Assembly: GCF_030463565.1 (NCBI RefSeq)
Contig: NC_134653.1
Location: forward strand, 29,325,150-29,389,149
DNA: 64,000 nt
Reading direction: 5' to 3'
Source: Pelecanus crispus
Taxonomy: Eukaryota > Chordata > Aves > Pelecaniformes > Pelecanidae
The notes under the pieces were generated by a model that ran no database searches, was not told where the DNA came from, and saw only the letters and a list, made by a program, of their open reading frames with translations. This document shows positions 1-44,484 of this stretch, piece after piece. Position 1 is the stretch's first letter, and every line of letters starts with the position of its first letter. The translations under genes and the position numbers were made by a program.

Positions 1-229
1 AGATGGGACGCTCGCGGGAGCTGTGCGCCCTCGGATTGGTGGCGGCCGGCGCAGGCGCGCTGCACAGCGGGCCAGGGTGCTCTCGGGTCAGGAGCGGGCG
101 CGGGGACGCACGGCACGGCGGGATTGGGCGCGCCGGCCGGTGGGGGCGTGACCTCCCCCGGAAGCGCGCAGTGCAGCATGGGCAGGCGGTGCCGGTCGCG
201 CGTGCGCAGTGCGGGCCTGTGAGGGGAAG
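1..229 (+). promoter_or_regulatory. PITPNB: PITPNB CpG-island promoter and 5' leader
   Basis: GC-rich, CpG-dense sequence ending at the PITPNB start codon; the island continues into intron 1 to about 720. Visible motifs are inverted CCAAT boxes (ATTGG) at 35-39 and 123-127, an ETS-type CCGGAAG at 158-164 and an NRF1-like GCGCGTGCGCAG at 197-208. There is no TATA box. This is the usual makeup of a housekeeping promoter. The transcription start cannot be fixed from sequence; the motif cluster suggests it lies between about 100 and 200. Confidence 0.75.
178..222 (+). other. Possible 14-codon upstream ORF of PITPNB
   Basis: An ATG at 178 opens a 14-codon frame ending in TGA at 220-222, seven bases before the PITPNB ATG at 230. 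It matters only if transcription starts upstream of 178. The short gap would make reinitiation at the PITPNB start inefficient. Confidence 0.25.
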
Positions 230-34750
<34,521 letters not shown>

Positions 34751-34935
34751 TGATGGATTTAACCGTCACATGCAGTGTTGATATACAAATGTGTGTGTGG
34801 ATGCATGATTATTTGTATATAATTATATATACGCACATGCATACTGAAGAGGGTTGTTACAGTGTCTCCAAGGTACTAGACCTGTCCTCAGCAAAGATTC
34901 AAAGGAAACTGCTTTCATTACGTATACCTGAAGCA

Positions 34936-34941
34936 AATAAA
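34936..34941 (+). terminator. PITPNB: Proximal poly(A) signal AATAAA
   Basis: A canonical hexamer 186 bases past the sp2 stop. It would give a very short 3' UTR. The downstream sequence is only weakly GU-rich. Confidence 0.5.
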
Positions 34942-35384
34942 AATCAATTGAGTAGTGTCATTTAAAGGACGAATTAACTGCAGAATTATGCTAACTGGTA
35001 TGTTTCATGAATGTCAATACTGGACCAATTTATTCCCTACTTGTGGTTTTGTTTTTTTCTTTTTTTCCTCCTGTCTTGAGTCACTCTGCTATAACTTGCC
35101 CATATCTCATTGTAAAGAAACGGATTCAAATAAGTTAATTTCAGTTTTGTGTCTTCCCTATGTGATTATTTTTGGAATAGGAACAATGAATGTATTTATA
35201 GCTATTTATTTCTGCATTGTCATTATCCTATAGTCAAATCAGAAAAAAATTTTTATTAGTGGAAATTGGGAGAATTTTACTGTTGAATAAGTTTGACCCA
35301 AACTTTACCCATTCACTGACTTAAAAGAAAAAAAATCATGTTTTATTGGACTTTTGTACATTGAAATGCTAATGTTTTTTCTTC

Positions 35385-35390
35385 ATTAAA
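35385..35390 (+). terminator. PITPNB: Variant poly(A) signal ATTAAA
   Basis: The common variant hexamer in a T-rich setting, with no strong GU element after it. Confidence 0.35.
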
Positions 35391-35799
35391 ATTGGCAAGA
35401 TTAAGGAAAAATGGCTTGTGATTTATAAAATAATTGCAACTTGAAATTTTCCAGAAGCTGGCTTTTTAGACAAAGATACTGACAATACTTGTAGGATATT
35501 TCAAATATATTTTAGGCCCTGCAGTGAAAGTGAAGGGGGATGATAGCCCTTCCCTGAAGTAATACTTCCTGTTAATGAAATCGCTGTTTTCCAGAGTTTC
35601 ACTTTGGAAGCTATGCAAATGGTCTTGATTTCACACACATTACGCAATGGAATATAATTGTGATTTTAGCTCTTTTCATGTTGAAAATACACTTTAAAAA
35701 AGATGTATACTTTCAGATATGATGAAAGTTTAAATTGTAGCATCTGCCATATTTCTCTGATACTTGTTAGGAGTAGACATGGAAAAGAAAAGACAGTAT

Positions 35800-35805
35800 A
35801 ATAAA
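35800..35805 (+). terminator. PITPNB: Poly(A) signal AATAAA
   Basis: Canonical hexamer about 1.05 kb past the sp2 stop, followed by CTTCTGTAG-type sequence. Confidence 0.45.
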
Positions 35806-36373
35806 GACCTTCTGTAGATAACTCTCAAATAGGGAAAATGTCTTCAGCATTTTTTAAGGAAATATTCAGAGCATATCATAGATATATATTATCAAAATTC
35901 TTGCTAGATCAGAAACAAATTATTTTAAAAACACTAGTTAGATAAAGTTCTATTAATGCCTGGTTTCCTCCCAGCATCCCCAGAAACCTCGGTGGGGCAA
36001 GCCTTGCTTAAGCTTCCATCTTCATAATCTCACATACATCCAAGTATTTTGGAATAATTTTGGACCTACTTTGCTAACGAAAGGAGTGATCTGATTTCCA
36101 TTACAGGCAGTGACAAAAATTTCCTAAACTTCCAGGGTGGGCCAGGTCTGCCGTACGACTTGCCCTGCCAGGGTGCCTGTCTGCTGTGAGTGCCAGGCAC
36201 TGACGCGTCTGCCGGCCGTGGGCATTTGTATCTCTCTCCTGTGTATATGCACCCTCCTACCCTCTGTGCTGCAAACTTCTTTTTTTTTTTTTCCTTTCTG
36301 AATTAGCAGTTAAGCGGTTACTTGCCCTCTGTACCATCAGGAGGTTGGTTTTGTAAATATACGTAGAGACATG

Positions 36374-36390
36374 CACACACACACACACAC
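36374..36390 (+). repeat. (CA)n microsatellite
   Basis: About eight and a half CA units in the presumed 3' UTR. Confidence 0.85.
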
Positions 36391-36661
36391 ATATACATGA
36401 TTTTAAAAGCGTTTACAGCCAGAAGGGCTGCTGCACACCTGGGAACCCAAGGGCTCAGTTCTCTCTTCAGTGCTGGAATACAAGTCCCACTGTCATTAAT
36501 GTGAGTCATAACGCAAACTGAGGGAAAGGGACCCTACAACTTTCATGTTTTTGGACTAGTTGTGAAAATTTGAGAGAATCTTGTAGTGAATGTACAATGT
36601 TTAGTTTTCTTTGGCAGTCTCTGGTGTGACCTACAGTAAAACAGTCAATGAAATTTAATTA

Positions 36662-36667
36662 AATAAA
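36662..36667 (+). terminator. PITPNB: Distal poly(A) signal AATAAA, best candidate
   Basis: A canonical hexamer followed after 15-50 bases by TG/T-rich sequence (TGCTCTGTCTCTTGTC, then GGTGTTAGTGTTT). This is the best cleavage-factor context among the candidates. Confidence 0.6.
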
Positions 36668-36690
36668 TTTGATCATAAAATGCTCTGTCT

Positions 36691-39600
36691 CTTGTCTTAG
36701 GTGTTAGTGTTTGCAGTTTGCTAATGAGCTGGCATTTAGTTTTATTGAGCTGTACGAGAAGGTTGGAAGTCCTCTAAGGATGCACCCCAGTGGTGGTGAG
36801 CTCAAACCTGTGTTTGAATGTTAGTAGCGATCGGGGGGAGGGCAGGGCTTGTTTGGATTTTTGTTTTGTTTTAGGACTTCAAGCTGAGCAACACATACTT
36901 AGCTGGAACCTTGGCGCTATCTAGAGTAGGGAGAAGATGTTTTGCTTTTCTTGTGTATTATGACTGCCTACCTTAACGTGGCAGGCTGACAATTTTGCAG
37001 ATACTTGCATTTGATGCCCTTGGTCTACATTGGCTCTCTGGTCTGTGGCTGTCTTGACGTTTTACAGCTGCTACTAATTCTGTATCTTGCCTATGCAAGG
37101 CAAGGGTCACCATGCTGCGCAGAGAGGACGGGCTGGTGGAGGAGGAGGCTGCAGCGCTGCCGAGTTGGCGTTAGGGAACGGAGGTGCAGAAGTCACCTTG
37201 CCCAGTGCAGAGGCTGATTTCCAAAAGCATGGCTCCTTTCAAGTAGCGGAGCACTTGCGGTGGTCCCCAGAAGAATAGAGAGATGTACTAGACTGGGAGA
37301 GGTGAAGCCGCTCGGAGCACCAGAGGTGGAGTCTGGACAGGAGAAGGAGGTTGCGGAAGGTGGGTGTCTCGCGAGCAGCGTGCGGTGCCGGGGGTGCTGA
37401 TGAGGGCGGTGGCTTCCCTCCCCAGCTGGTCCCATCCTCTGTCCTCGTTGCTCCCCCCTGCCTGGCCAGCACTGCGAAGGGGTTGGCAGCTGCCTTTGCT
37501 TCGCAGACCGGTGGCTTCCAGGCCTGTGTGGGGAGGGCAGCGGAGGCGGCAGAGGCAGCTGCTGGACTCAAGAGGGGCTTGTGGAGGAGTTTGTGTTTCT
37601 GCCCAGCAGCGCTGCCCTTTCCTGGCTGTGTCACTCATCAGATGTGTCTCCTGGTAAGTTAGCTGGCATCAAGATGAGGAGCAGGAGCTCACTAATGCTG
37701 ATTAAAACCATTGTCCTATGGGGATGAGAAATCTAGAAATGGACCATGGGCTGCTGAAGCTGCTGGATTTCAGAAAGCATTTGTGATTTTTAAAAGTTTT
37801 TTAAAATACATGGTCCTTGTTAGGTAGCGTGGGGTCCTCTGCTCCCCAGTCAGGCCCCAGTAAGTGCTGCAAGAGCTGCTGTGAGTGGAACACGAAGAGA
37901 CTTTGTGCTTGGTACATACTGGACAAAAGCTTGCCTTTCAGTGCCTCGTTGGAAGCTGGGGCTGGCCTCCCCTCCCTGGCTTCAGTTTTCCTATAATGGA
38001 GCATCGCAGTAACGACCCAGTCTTTATTTCGGGTATTTGAAAATAACCTAACTGCTGGAGCGAGGAAGAGGTGATCAGAATTGTGGCAGGAAAAATATTC
38101 TTATAAATTACAGAAAGACTTTGAGAGTAATGGCTGCTTATTGCAAGGCATCTTCGCAGTTTTTCCTCTCAGGTCCCAGTGTTCAGCATTTCCTGATGAA
38201 GGCTTAACAAACGGGTGTCTGCATTACTGCTTGGAATTGTCTGCCACAAGGCTTTACTCCTGTATTTTTTTCCCCTCTTCTTAGCCCTTGTCACACACGG
38301 GCTGTTGCTGACGCGGTAGCTGGCACCGGGTTCGCTGCCTGTCCCTGCTGACCGGGTACGCTCAGGGTTTGCCCCTGACCGCAGAGGCTGCTGCGTGGCT
38401 GGAGAACGGCCGAGGGGTGCAGAGCACAGCAGGGGCAGCTGGAGCAGGAGCTGCTGTCGCCCCTGAGCGCTGGGATGCACAGTCGGCATATGTTCTGGGG
38501 TGCTGGAAGTGATTTCCAGCGATGCTTTAGTCCAGGGAGGTACCACAGAGACACAGCATTTCTCCGCAGCAGTGGGCGTGAGGGGCAGAGGGTCTCGCGC
38601 TAAGGCTCGGTCCGTGCGGGAAGCAGGCTGGCACCTCAGCAGCTGGAGGCTGGCTCTGGGGAAGAGCAGCAGCTACAGCAAGAAAACAGTTCAGACCGAC
38701 TATTTTTTCTGCTTTCAGCAGAGTGAGTCTGTCAGCAGGAAAGATGCTCATTTTACCTGAACAAAAGTCAAAGGGCTGCATATCAAATAGGAAGATGCAC
38801 GCCCCTCCGTGCCCGGTCTGGCGTTGGAAACCCGCAGCCGGCACTAGCTAAAGCTCCCTGAGGGTGGTGCCGAGGCAGGAGAGGGCGCGTGGGGAACCCC
38901 TCGATCTGGGCACCTGGGCAATTCACAGCCGCTACTCAGCATCCGGGGAGCAGGAACCTGGAAAGGGGGGTGTTGGTGGCGGTACCGAGGGCGGCGGGGG
39001 GAGCGGGAGGGAGGCCTGGGCAGTGGCCCCACCGGTGGGGGGCTGCCTTCTGCTGAGGGGGCAGAGGGAGGGTGGCTGCGTGCGGGGCTGCCCCGCTCTC
39101 GGAGAGCGGGTTTGGCACCGAGCCCCAGCCTGGAAGGCCCTGCCTGGTCTGGGCTTGGTGACGCCCCGACCGCTGCCTCCAGGGTGCCTTTTTTTTGGGG
39201 GGGAGACACATGGCGATGGGCAGCATTGTCTGCACAGGTGTTTTCTTGGTGGAAGGCATGGAGCAAGGAAACGCTGCTTCCTCAGGGTGTTTCTGAACGT
39301 ACGATACAACGCCTGACGCGATACAAACTGAGCAGTGCCACTGGTCTGTATTTGGCTCTGCGTGCAGCCCTCTTAGGGTAAGCGAGAAGTTTCCCACAAA
39401 CGTGTTTTCAGGCTGGTCTCGGGACCGATGCTACTGTGTGAAATCGCTTCTCCAAGAGGCTGTTTGGCGCAGCTGAGCCCTCGTAGCTGTGTTAACTGCC
39501 CTCCCGTGTGGGCACAGCTCTGACTCTCTGCGGGCAGATTTCTGCCTGCTAAGGTTGTGTAATCGCCCGCTATAAATCGAAACTTGTATGGCTCCTTTTG

Positions 39601-40480
39601 GTAAATGCAAAATTGAATTCTTTTTTTTACTACACAGCTTGTTCAGCTTCCAGATGGCAAACCAACATGAAATAATGGAAGAGCAACATAGTTTTGTTAT
39701 AATGGATATGTAAACGTGATATTTATTCACTGCAATAGACTGCTGTGAACCATATTCTAGCAGTAACCTTTTAAATCTATCACTTGGCTGCACATAAGTG
39801 TGGTCTAAAAGGGACTTGTAAGGAATTTGTTTTCTTCCTGGAGGATTTTTTTAATCGTTGAAAAGAAAGGGGAATGTTTTCTGTCTTTTGCTTTAATGTG
39901 TGGACTGGGAAATGTCAGGAAAAAATCTGCTGAGATATGTGTTTGGGGATTTCATGTGTGTTGGGTTTTTCCACCCTAACGCCTCTCTAAGTGCTCTCTG
40001 AGCAGTCTGGAAATGTCTCTGATAAGACAACTTACTACGAATTTCCCAACACTCAGTTGATTCAGCCATATTTGGGAGCTACATCATGTACTGGGAAGTG
40101 CTCTTGCTCCTCTGTGTCGCACACCGCTGGCCAGGACGAGCACGGTCGGGTCCTCAGCCGTTCCCACTGTTCCGGGATTCCTGCCTCTGGCATCAGCCCT
40201 TTCACCGTGTCCATCACTGCTAAATCTGCATTTCCAGAGGTGAGCACCCGTGCGTAAAGTATAGTTGTTCTTCCTCTTCACTCTGTGGAACGACTCTTCT
40301 GCCATTTCTGTGAATAAATGGGGCAGGCTTCACAGCCTGCTTCCCTTTCGTACGGAGGTGCCGGGGGCGCAGAGGTGATCTCTCTACGGGACTGAGTCTG
40401 CTCTGGTCTCTGTGAAGACCAGTGGGGCTTAGTGCCAGGTTACTTGGGAGCAGTGTCATTTCTTCCTGGTTTTAGCTTCT
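36691..40480. other. Intergenic, GC-rich patches, no gene seen
   Basis: Parts at about 37.1-37.6 and 38.3-39.3 kb are GC-rich and so show overlapping open frames on both strands. None has a consistent family match or exon structure. A run of G at 39189-39202 and several GGGG clusters near 38.9-39.0 kb could form quadruplexes. Confidence 0.7.
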
Positions 40481-40566
40481 TTTTTTTTAAAAAAAAAAAA
40501 ACAACCAAAAATGAAAACCAGCCAACAACAAACAAACAAAAAACAAACCAAAAAACCCAAACACAA
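40480..40566 (+). repeat. A-rich low-complexity tract
   Basis: T8 and then an A run (40483-40501), followed by CAAA-type repeats and CCAAAAAACCC to about 40566. It resembles a degenerate poly(A) tail, but no retroposed gene body is recognisable upstream. Confidence 0.75.
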
Positions 40567-40750
40567 GGCAGAAAGGCAGGTGACACCCTTGCTCTTGCTG
40601 GCAGCTGCTGTGTCTCCTGCAGTGAAATGAGGTGACGCCGTCTCTTCCTTCGGCCACCACATTTACTCGGCAGGATCCGAGGTCAGGCACAGTTTGCACA
40701 GGGGGAGCCACTGGCATCCAGCTCTTGCGCGGATGGTGGTAGATGCTTTT

Positions 40751-40948
40751 CATAGAATCATAGAATTGTTTAGGTTGGAAAAGACCTTTAAGATCATCCA
40801 GTCCAACCATTAACCTACACTACCAAGTCCACACTAAACCAATCAAGGGTAGACTAGACTAAACCATGTCCCGAAGTGCCACATCTGCCCGTTTTTTGAA
40901 CACTTCCAGGGATGGTGACTCCACCACCTCTCTGGGCAGCCTGTTCCT
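40751..40948 (-). mobile_element. CR1 LINE 3'-end fragment
   Basis: About 198 bp in reverse orientation, starting with the CATAGAATC terminal repeats and nearly identical over its length to the 3' end of the copy at 25874. On the minus strand it encodes [11 protein letters not shown] and FKKRADVALRDMV. It stops abruptly after 'gggcagcctgttcc', a typical 5' truncation. Confidence 0.94.
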
Positions 40949-41330
40949 TTTGGTCCGATGCTGATGCTTCCTGCCTGCAATAACTACTAAAGCAACTGTA
41001 GAGCAAGGGAACCGAGTTAATGTTCTCATCCAATTCTTACTCAAAGTGAACACTGAGCCCCTGTGAACGTCACTTCAGCGAGGCGAGGCCAGTCCTCAGT
41101 GTAAACAAGTGCTCTGGCAGAAATGGCTGATGTTATTTTTAATGTGCCCTTGCAAAACCACTAGCTACACACTATCTTTGCTTACAGCTCTGGGCCTTGA
41201 CCCTGACCTGGCACTGCGCTGAAAAACAGACACGGGAGGGACAGGGATGCGGGTGTGAAACAGCAAGCTGATGAATTCTAAGCAAGAAAGAAAACCCCCC
41301 AACGTTTAATTAAACTTGAGGAGAAAATAG
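40949..41330. other. Intergenic, nothing recognised
   Basis: Ordinary unique sequence between the CR1 fragment and the CpG-rich patch. Confidence 0.7.
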
Positions 41331-41710
41331 CTCCAAATGAGCCGCCGCCTTCCGACTGCACCTGCCTGCGGGGTCCCAGGGGAGCCAGACCCGGCTGCCC
41401 CTTCCCGAATCCCGCACCTAGCAGCACGCTGGCACTTCGTGCAGCCCCGCTTGTCCCCTGCCCTCTCGGGGCCCGTCCGCGTGGGACAGTTCAGCCCACA
41501 ATCACAGGGCAGCGCAGACGTTTGAGCCTGCGTTTGCCTGAGGAATCGAGGGGTAGCGCAGAAAGCGTATTTACACGGAGAAAATCGTACCTGCCTGCTC
41601 GGCCCCTTGGGAACCGCCGCCGGGAACCGGGCGCGAGCCGAGCCCTGGGCACCAGCACCAGGACTGGTGCCTTCCCAGGGCCTTCCTAGGGCCTTCGTGG
41701 CTGAACCCAG
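41331..41710. promoter_or_regulatory. Orphan CpG-rich patch
   Basis: About 380 bp, GC-rich with many CpGs (GCCGCCGCC at the start, GAACCGCCGCCGGGAACCGG further on). It is far from both annotated promoters. Open frames on both strands follow from composition. It could be the promoter of an unannotated non-coding RNA or a methylated GC-rich remnant. Confidence 0.4.
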
Positions 41711-44417
41711 GCAGAGCATTTAGGCTGTACGGGGAGACTGGCCGCTTTGTCCATGGCGAAGGAGGCTTCTGCTGCTTAGAGGCTGCAGAGGGGAGAGGGC
41801 CTGCGAGCCCTCGGGAGGTGTGCCAGCAGCGGGTGACAACTGCCAGGTTGCTGTGTCAGTGAGTCCCCCTTTAAAATTTATTTTATAAAGCTTTCTCCCA
41901 GGTACTGTGAATTTGTGTTTCAGAGGAAAACCCAAAGATTTTCCTGTACGAGGCAAGGAAATCCTCTGGAGGATGCAACCCCCTGATTTTTTTTTTTTGA
42001 TGTAGCAAAACCCCTGAGAGCTGAGGGCAGGTATTAGAGCTCTTGTTTCTTTGTCTCCCTACCTGTTTGTGTTAGAGCACCTTTCTTCAGTCTCCTGAAC
42101 CAGCAACAGAGTCTTTGAGCAACTGTAAATGTTTTTAAAACTGTCCCTTCACTTTGTGTTAATTTTGGCTACAAGGAAAAACATGGAAACATCCTAAAAG
42201 GACTAAATATAACTTAACAAGGCATCTATTTATAGCAGTGCAACACGTTTGTTTCTCTTAGGACACCAGACCACACAAAAGTGTATAAATAAACACATCT
42301 GAGAGATACACAATAGACAAGGGAGACGGGAGGAGGTTTCTGCGTGTGGGCATGGGCCGGTGTGGGAGCACGAGCGCAGGGAATGCTGGAACTGCAGAGG
42401 GACCTGGCCCGGCTGTTACAGTTTGCTGCGATGGTAGAAACCTCTCCGCTGATTTAAGGAGGATTATTTAACCACCTGCCGAAATGTAGTTGTTCTGGCT
42501 GGACTCACAGGCCATGTGAAACACTCAGTATGAGGGGAAAAAAATAGCTGTAAAGGATTTTGTGTTGCATTTCCATAGCACTTCTAAAAATTGAAATGAA
42601 TTCGGTTCCTGTTGTGCTTACAGGGCAAAATCCTGCTCCAGAACAGTTTTGCAAGACTGAAAGACCAAATCCTGCCCCTGTCCCCCCAAATGGGACTGGA
42701 ACAGCTTCCCAAGAGAGGTTTGTGTGGTTGCCTGAAATATTGGTGAACTGTGCTAAAACCATTTGTGTCCCATGTTGGTAGCTTCAGCAAACGAGCTTTC
42801 CGGCAGAAAATAACGAGCTGTTAGCTGTCAGCTTTGATGTGGTGGCGGTGTGGGTCCGGGGTCGGCACTTGCGATCAACGGCTTGGGACTGAGATATTTA
42901 AAAACTTGTCTGTATTCAGTAAACGACAGGGATGATGGTCAGAGAAGGTGATGGGCTGTTCGCAGGCGGAGGTGAAAGTTCTGCCAGCAGCACAGCCAGC
43001 CCTGTTCCTGACTCGGGGCTGCTCCTGCAGCTGTGGGTGATACCGGTCTAAAACATTACCTCGCCACGTGCAACTTCTGCTTTCTATGTTGTTGCTGGAT
43101 TTGTAGTTTTTAACACCTCGGCGCACTGCTATTACCTGCCACCATCCACCAGCAAAAGCAGAGGATTAATATTGCTCCTGTCATTCAAAACCTTCGTGTT
43201 TGCAGCACCTGAACTTGTGACCGGCAGCAGGCTGGCACCGACGCGCCTCGGGATGGTCACAGCGTCTTGAAGGGGCAGATAAACCAATTTGGATCTGGTG
43301 GTGATGTATGACAGCTTCCACCTCTTTGCTTTGCATCCTTTGAACCCCAGAGCTGCTGAGCAGCATTGCCTTAAGGCCTTATTCCTGCTTTGTTTTTAAC
43401 CGTGCCTGACAGATGGATTTTAACATCGTGACCTGTCCTCAAAGAGCTGGACTAAGTAAGTGCTTCACTTTAAATATTGAAATAGTATGATTAGGCTTGT
43501 CAGGAAGAATAAAATGGCTTTGTAACTTACAAGAAGCTTGCAACCTGTTTGCCGCGGCGCCTAGCTCTGCAGGTGTTGGCTGTGACACAGCACACCAGCT
43601 CTCCGCGCTCTCCTGGGGCGAGAAGGCGTTAAAGGAGGAGTGGATTTTGCTCAGGGTTAATCGAGGCAGGATACCGGGTGCTGACTAAAGCCTGAGGTCT
43701 GCAGGTCCACCCTGCCGGGGAACAGGCACGCAGGGCTGAGCTGGCACCACGGAGCAGAGTGGGAGGCCCCTTGGCGGTTTAGTGCCCTTGGGGGGCTGCA
43801 GCCCCAGAGGTGCTGCGCTGGGCGTGTCGGCGGGTGGATGGGTTCCTGCAGAATGAGCTGCTACAGAGGATCCGTGGGAATAAAGCCTTGCGTGTGTCAG
43901 GAAGCGTGCAGAGAGCTCCATCATCTGCCACGTGAACCGGCATCGCGGGCTGAAGGCACGCGCGGGACGAGTTGCAGCCACCTGTGCCCGAAGGATGCAG
44001 GTACAATCCAAACCAGTCTTAAGTGACACTGACCACCGTGTGTTAAATTTTGATACTGTCATCCTTACTTGACAGTTGTGATGTTAGAAGAAAGGCTGGT
44101 GTTGGCGTAGGTGTGCTTGGGGAGAGGTCTCAGCACCAGGTGGGTGTGTGGTGCCCGTGGCTACCAGCCAGGCTCCATTGCACCACCAACAGCCGGAATG
44201 GCTCCTTAGCTGATGCCAAGCTCCTCCGGCCTCAGTTCCTTTTGTTTGCCATCACTGTTTAACTGATTTCAGTACCTTGCTTCTGTTCCAGCCTGCTGAA
44301 CGAATGAGCGCTGCTGAGATCCTGTGCGGCCCTTCCGCGCTGCAGGGTCGCCTCTGCTGCGCAGGGACCTGTGTTTCTTACAGACATCTGTGCTTTCCTG
44401 AGCCCTCAGCGCGCTCT
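41711..44417. other. Intergenic, no gene seen
   Basis: Mixed composition. Short open frames at 42505-42790 and 43497-44062 occur on both strands without family resemblance or splice support. A T10 run lies near 41989. Confidence 0.7.
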
Positions 44418-44484
44418 GGAGGAGCCTCTCTCTCTCTCTCTCTCTTTTTTGGGAGGAGCCTCTCTCTCTCTCTCTCTCTTTTTT
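44418..44484 (+). repeat. Duplicated unit with (TC)n tracts
   Basis: Two head-to-tail copies of a 33-nt unit: GGAGGAGCC, then (TC)n, then T5-6. They lie at 44418-44450 and 44452-44484, separated by one G. Confidence 0.92.

Larger units (their letters stand above)
34751..36690 (+). other. PITPNB: PITPNB 3' UTR
   Basis: About 1.9 kb of AT-rich sequence up to the last good poly(A) signal. Length and composition fit a vertebrate 3' UTR. It includes a T12 run near 36280 and a (CA)n run at 36374-36390. Which end is used cannot be settled from sequence. Confidence 0.65.

Noticed and set aside
37087-39400. Possible gene in the GC-rich patch downstream of PITPNB
   Set aside because: Many overlapping frames on both strands, none with recognisable domains or a consistent splice pattern. 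At best a non-coding transcript, for which there is no direct evidence.
40480-40566. A-rich tract as the tail of a processed pseudogene
   Set aside because: No recognisable coding remnant upstream and no clear target-site duplication could be seen by eye.
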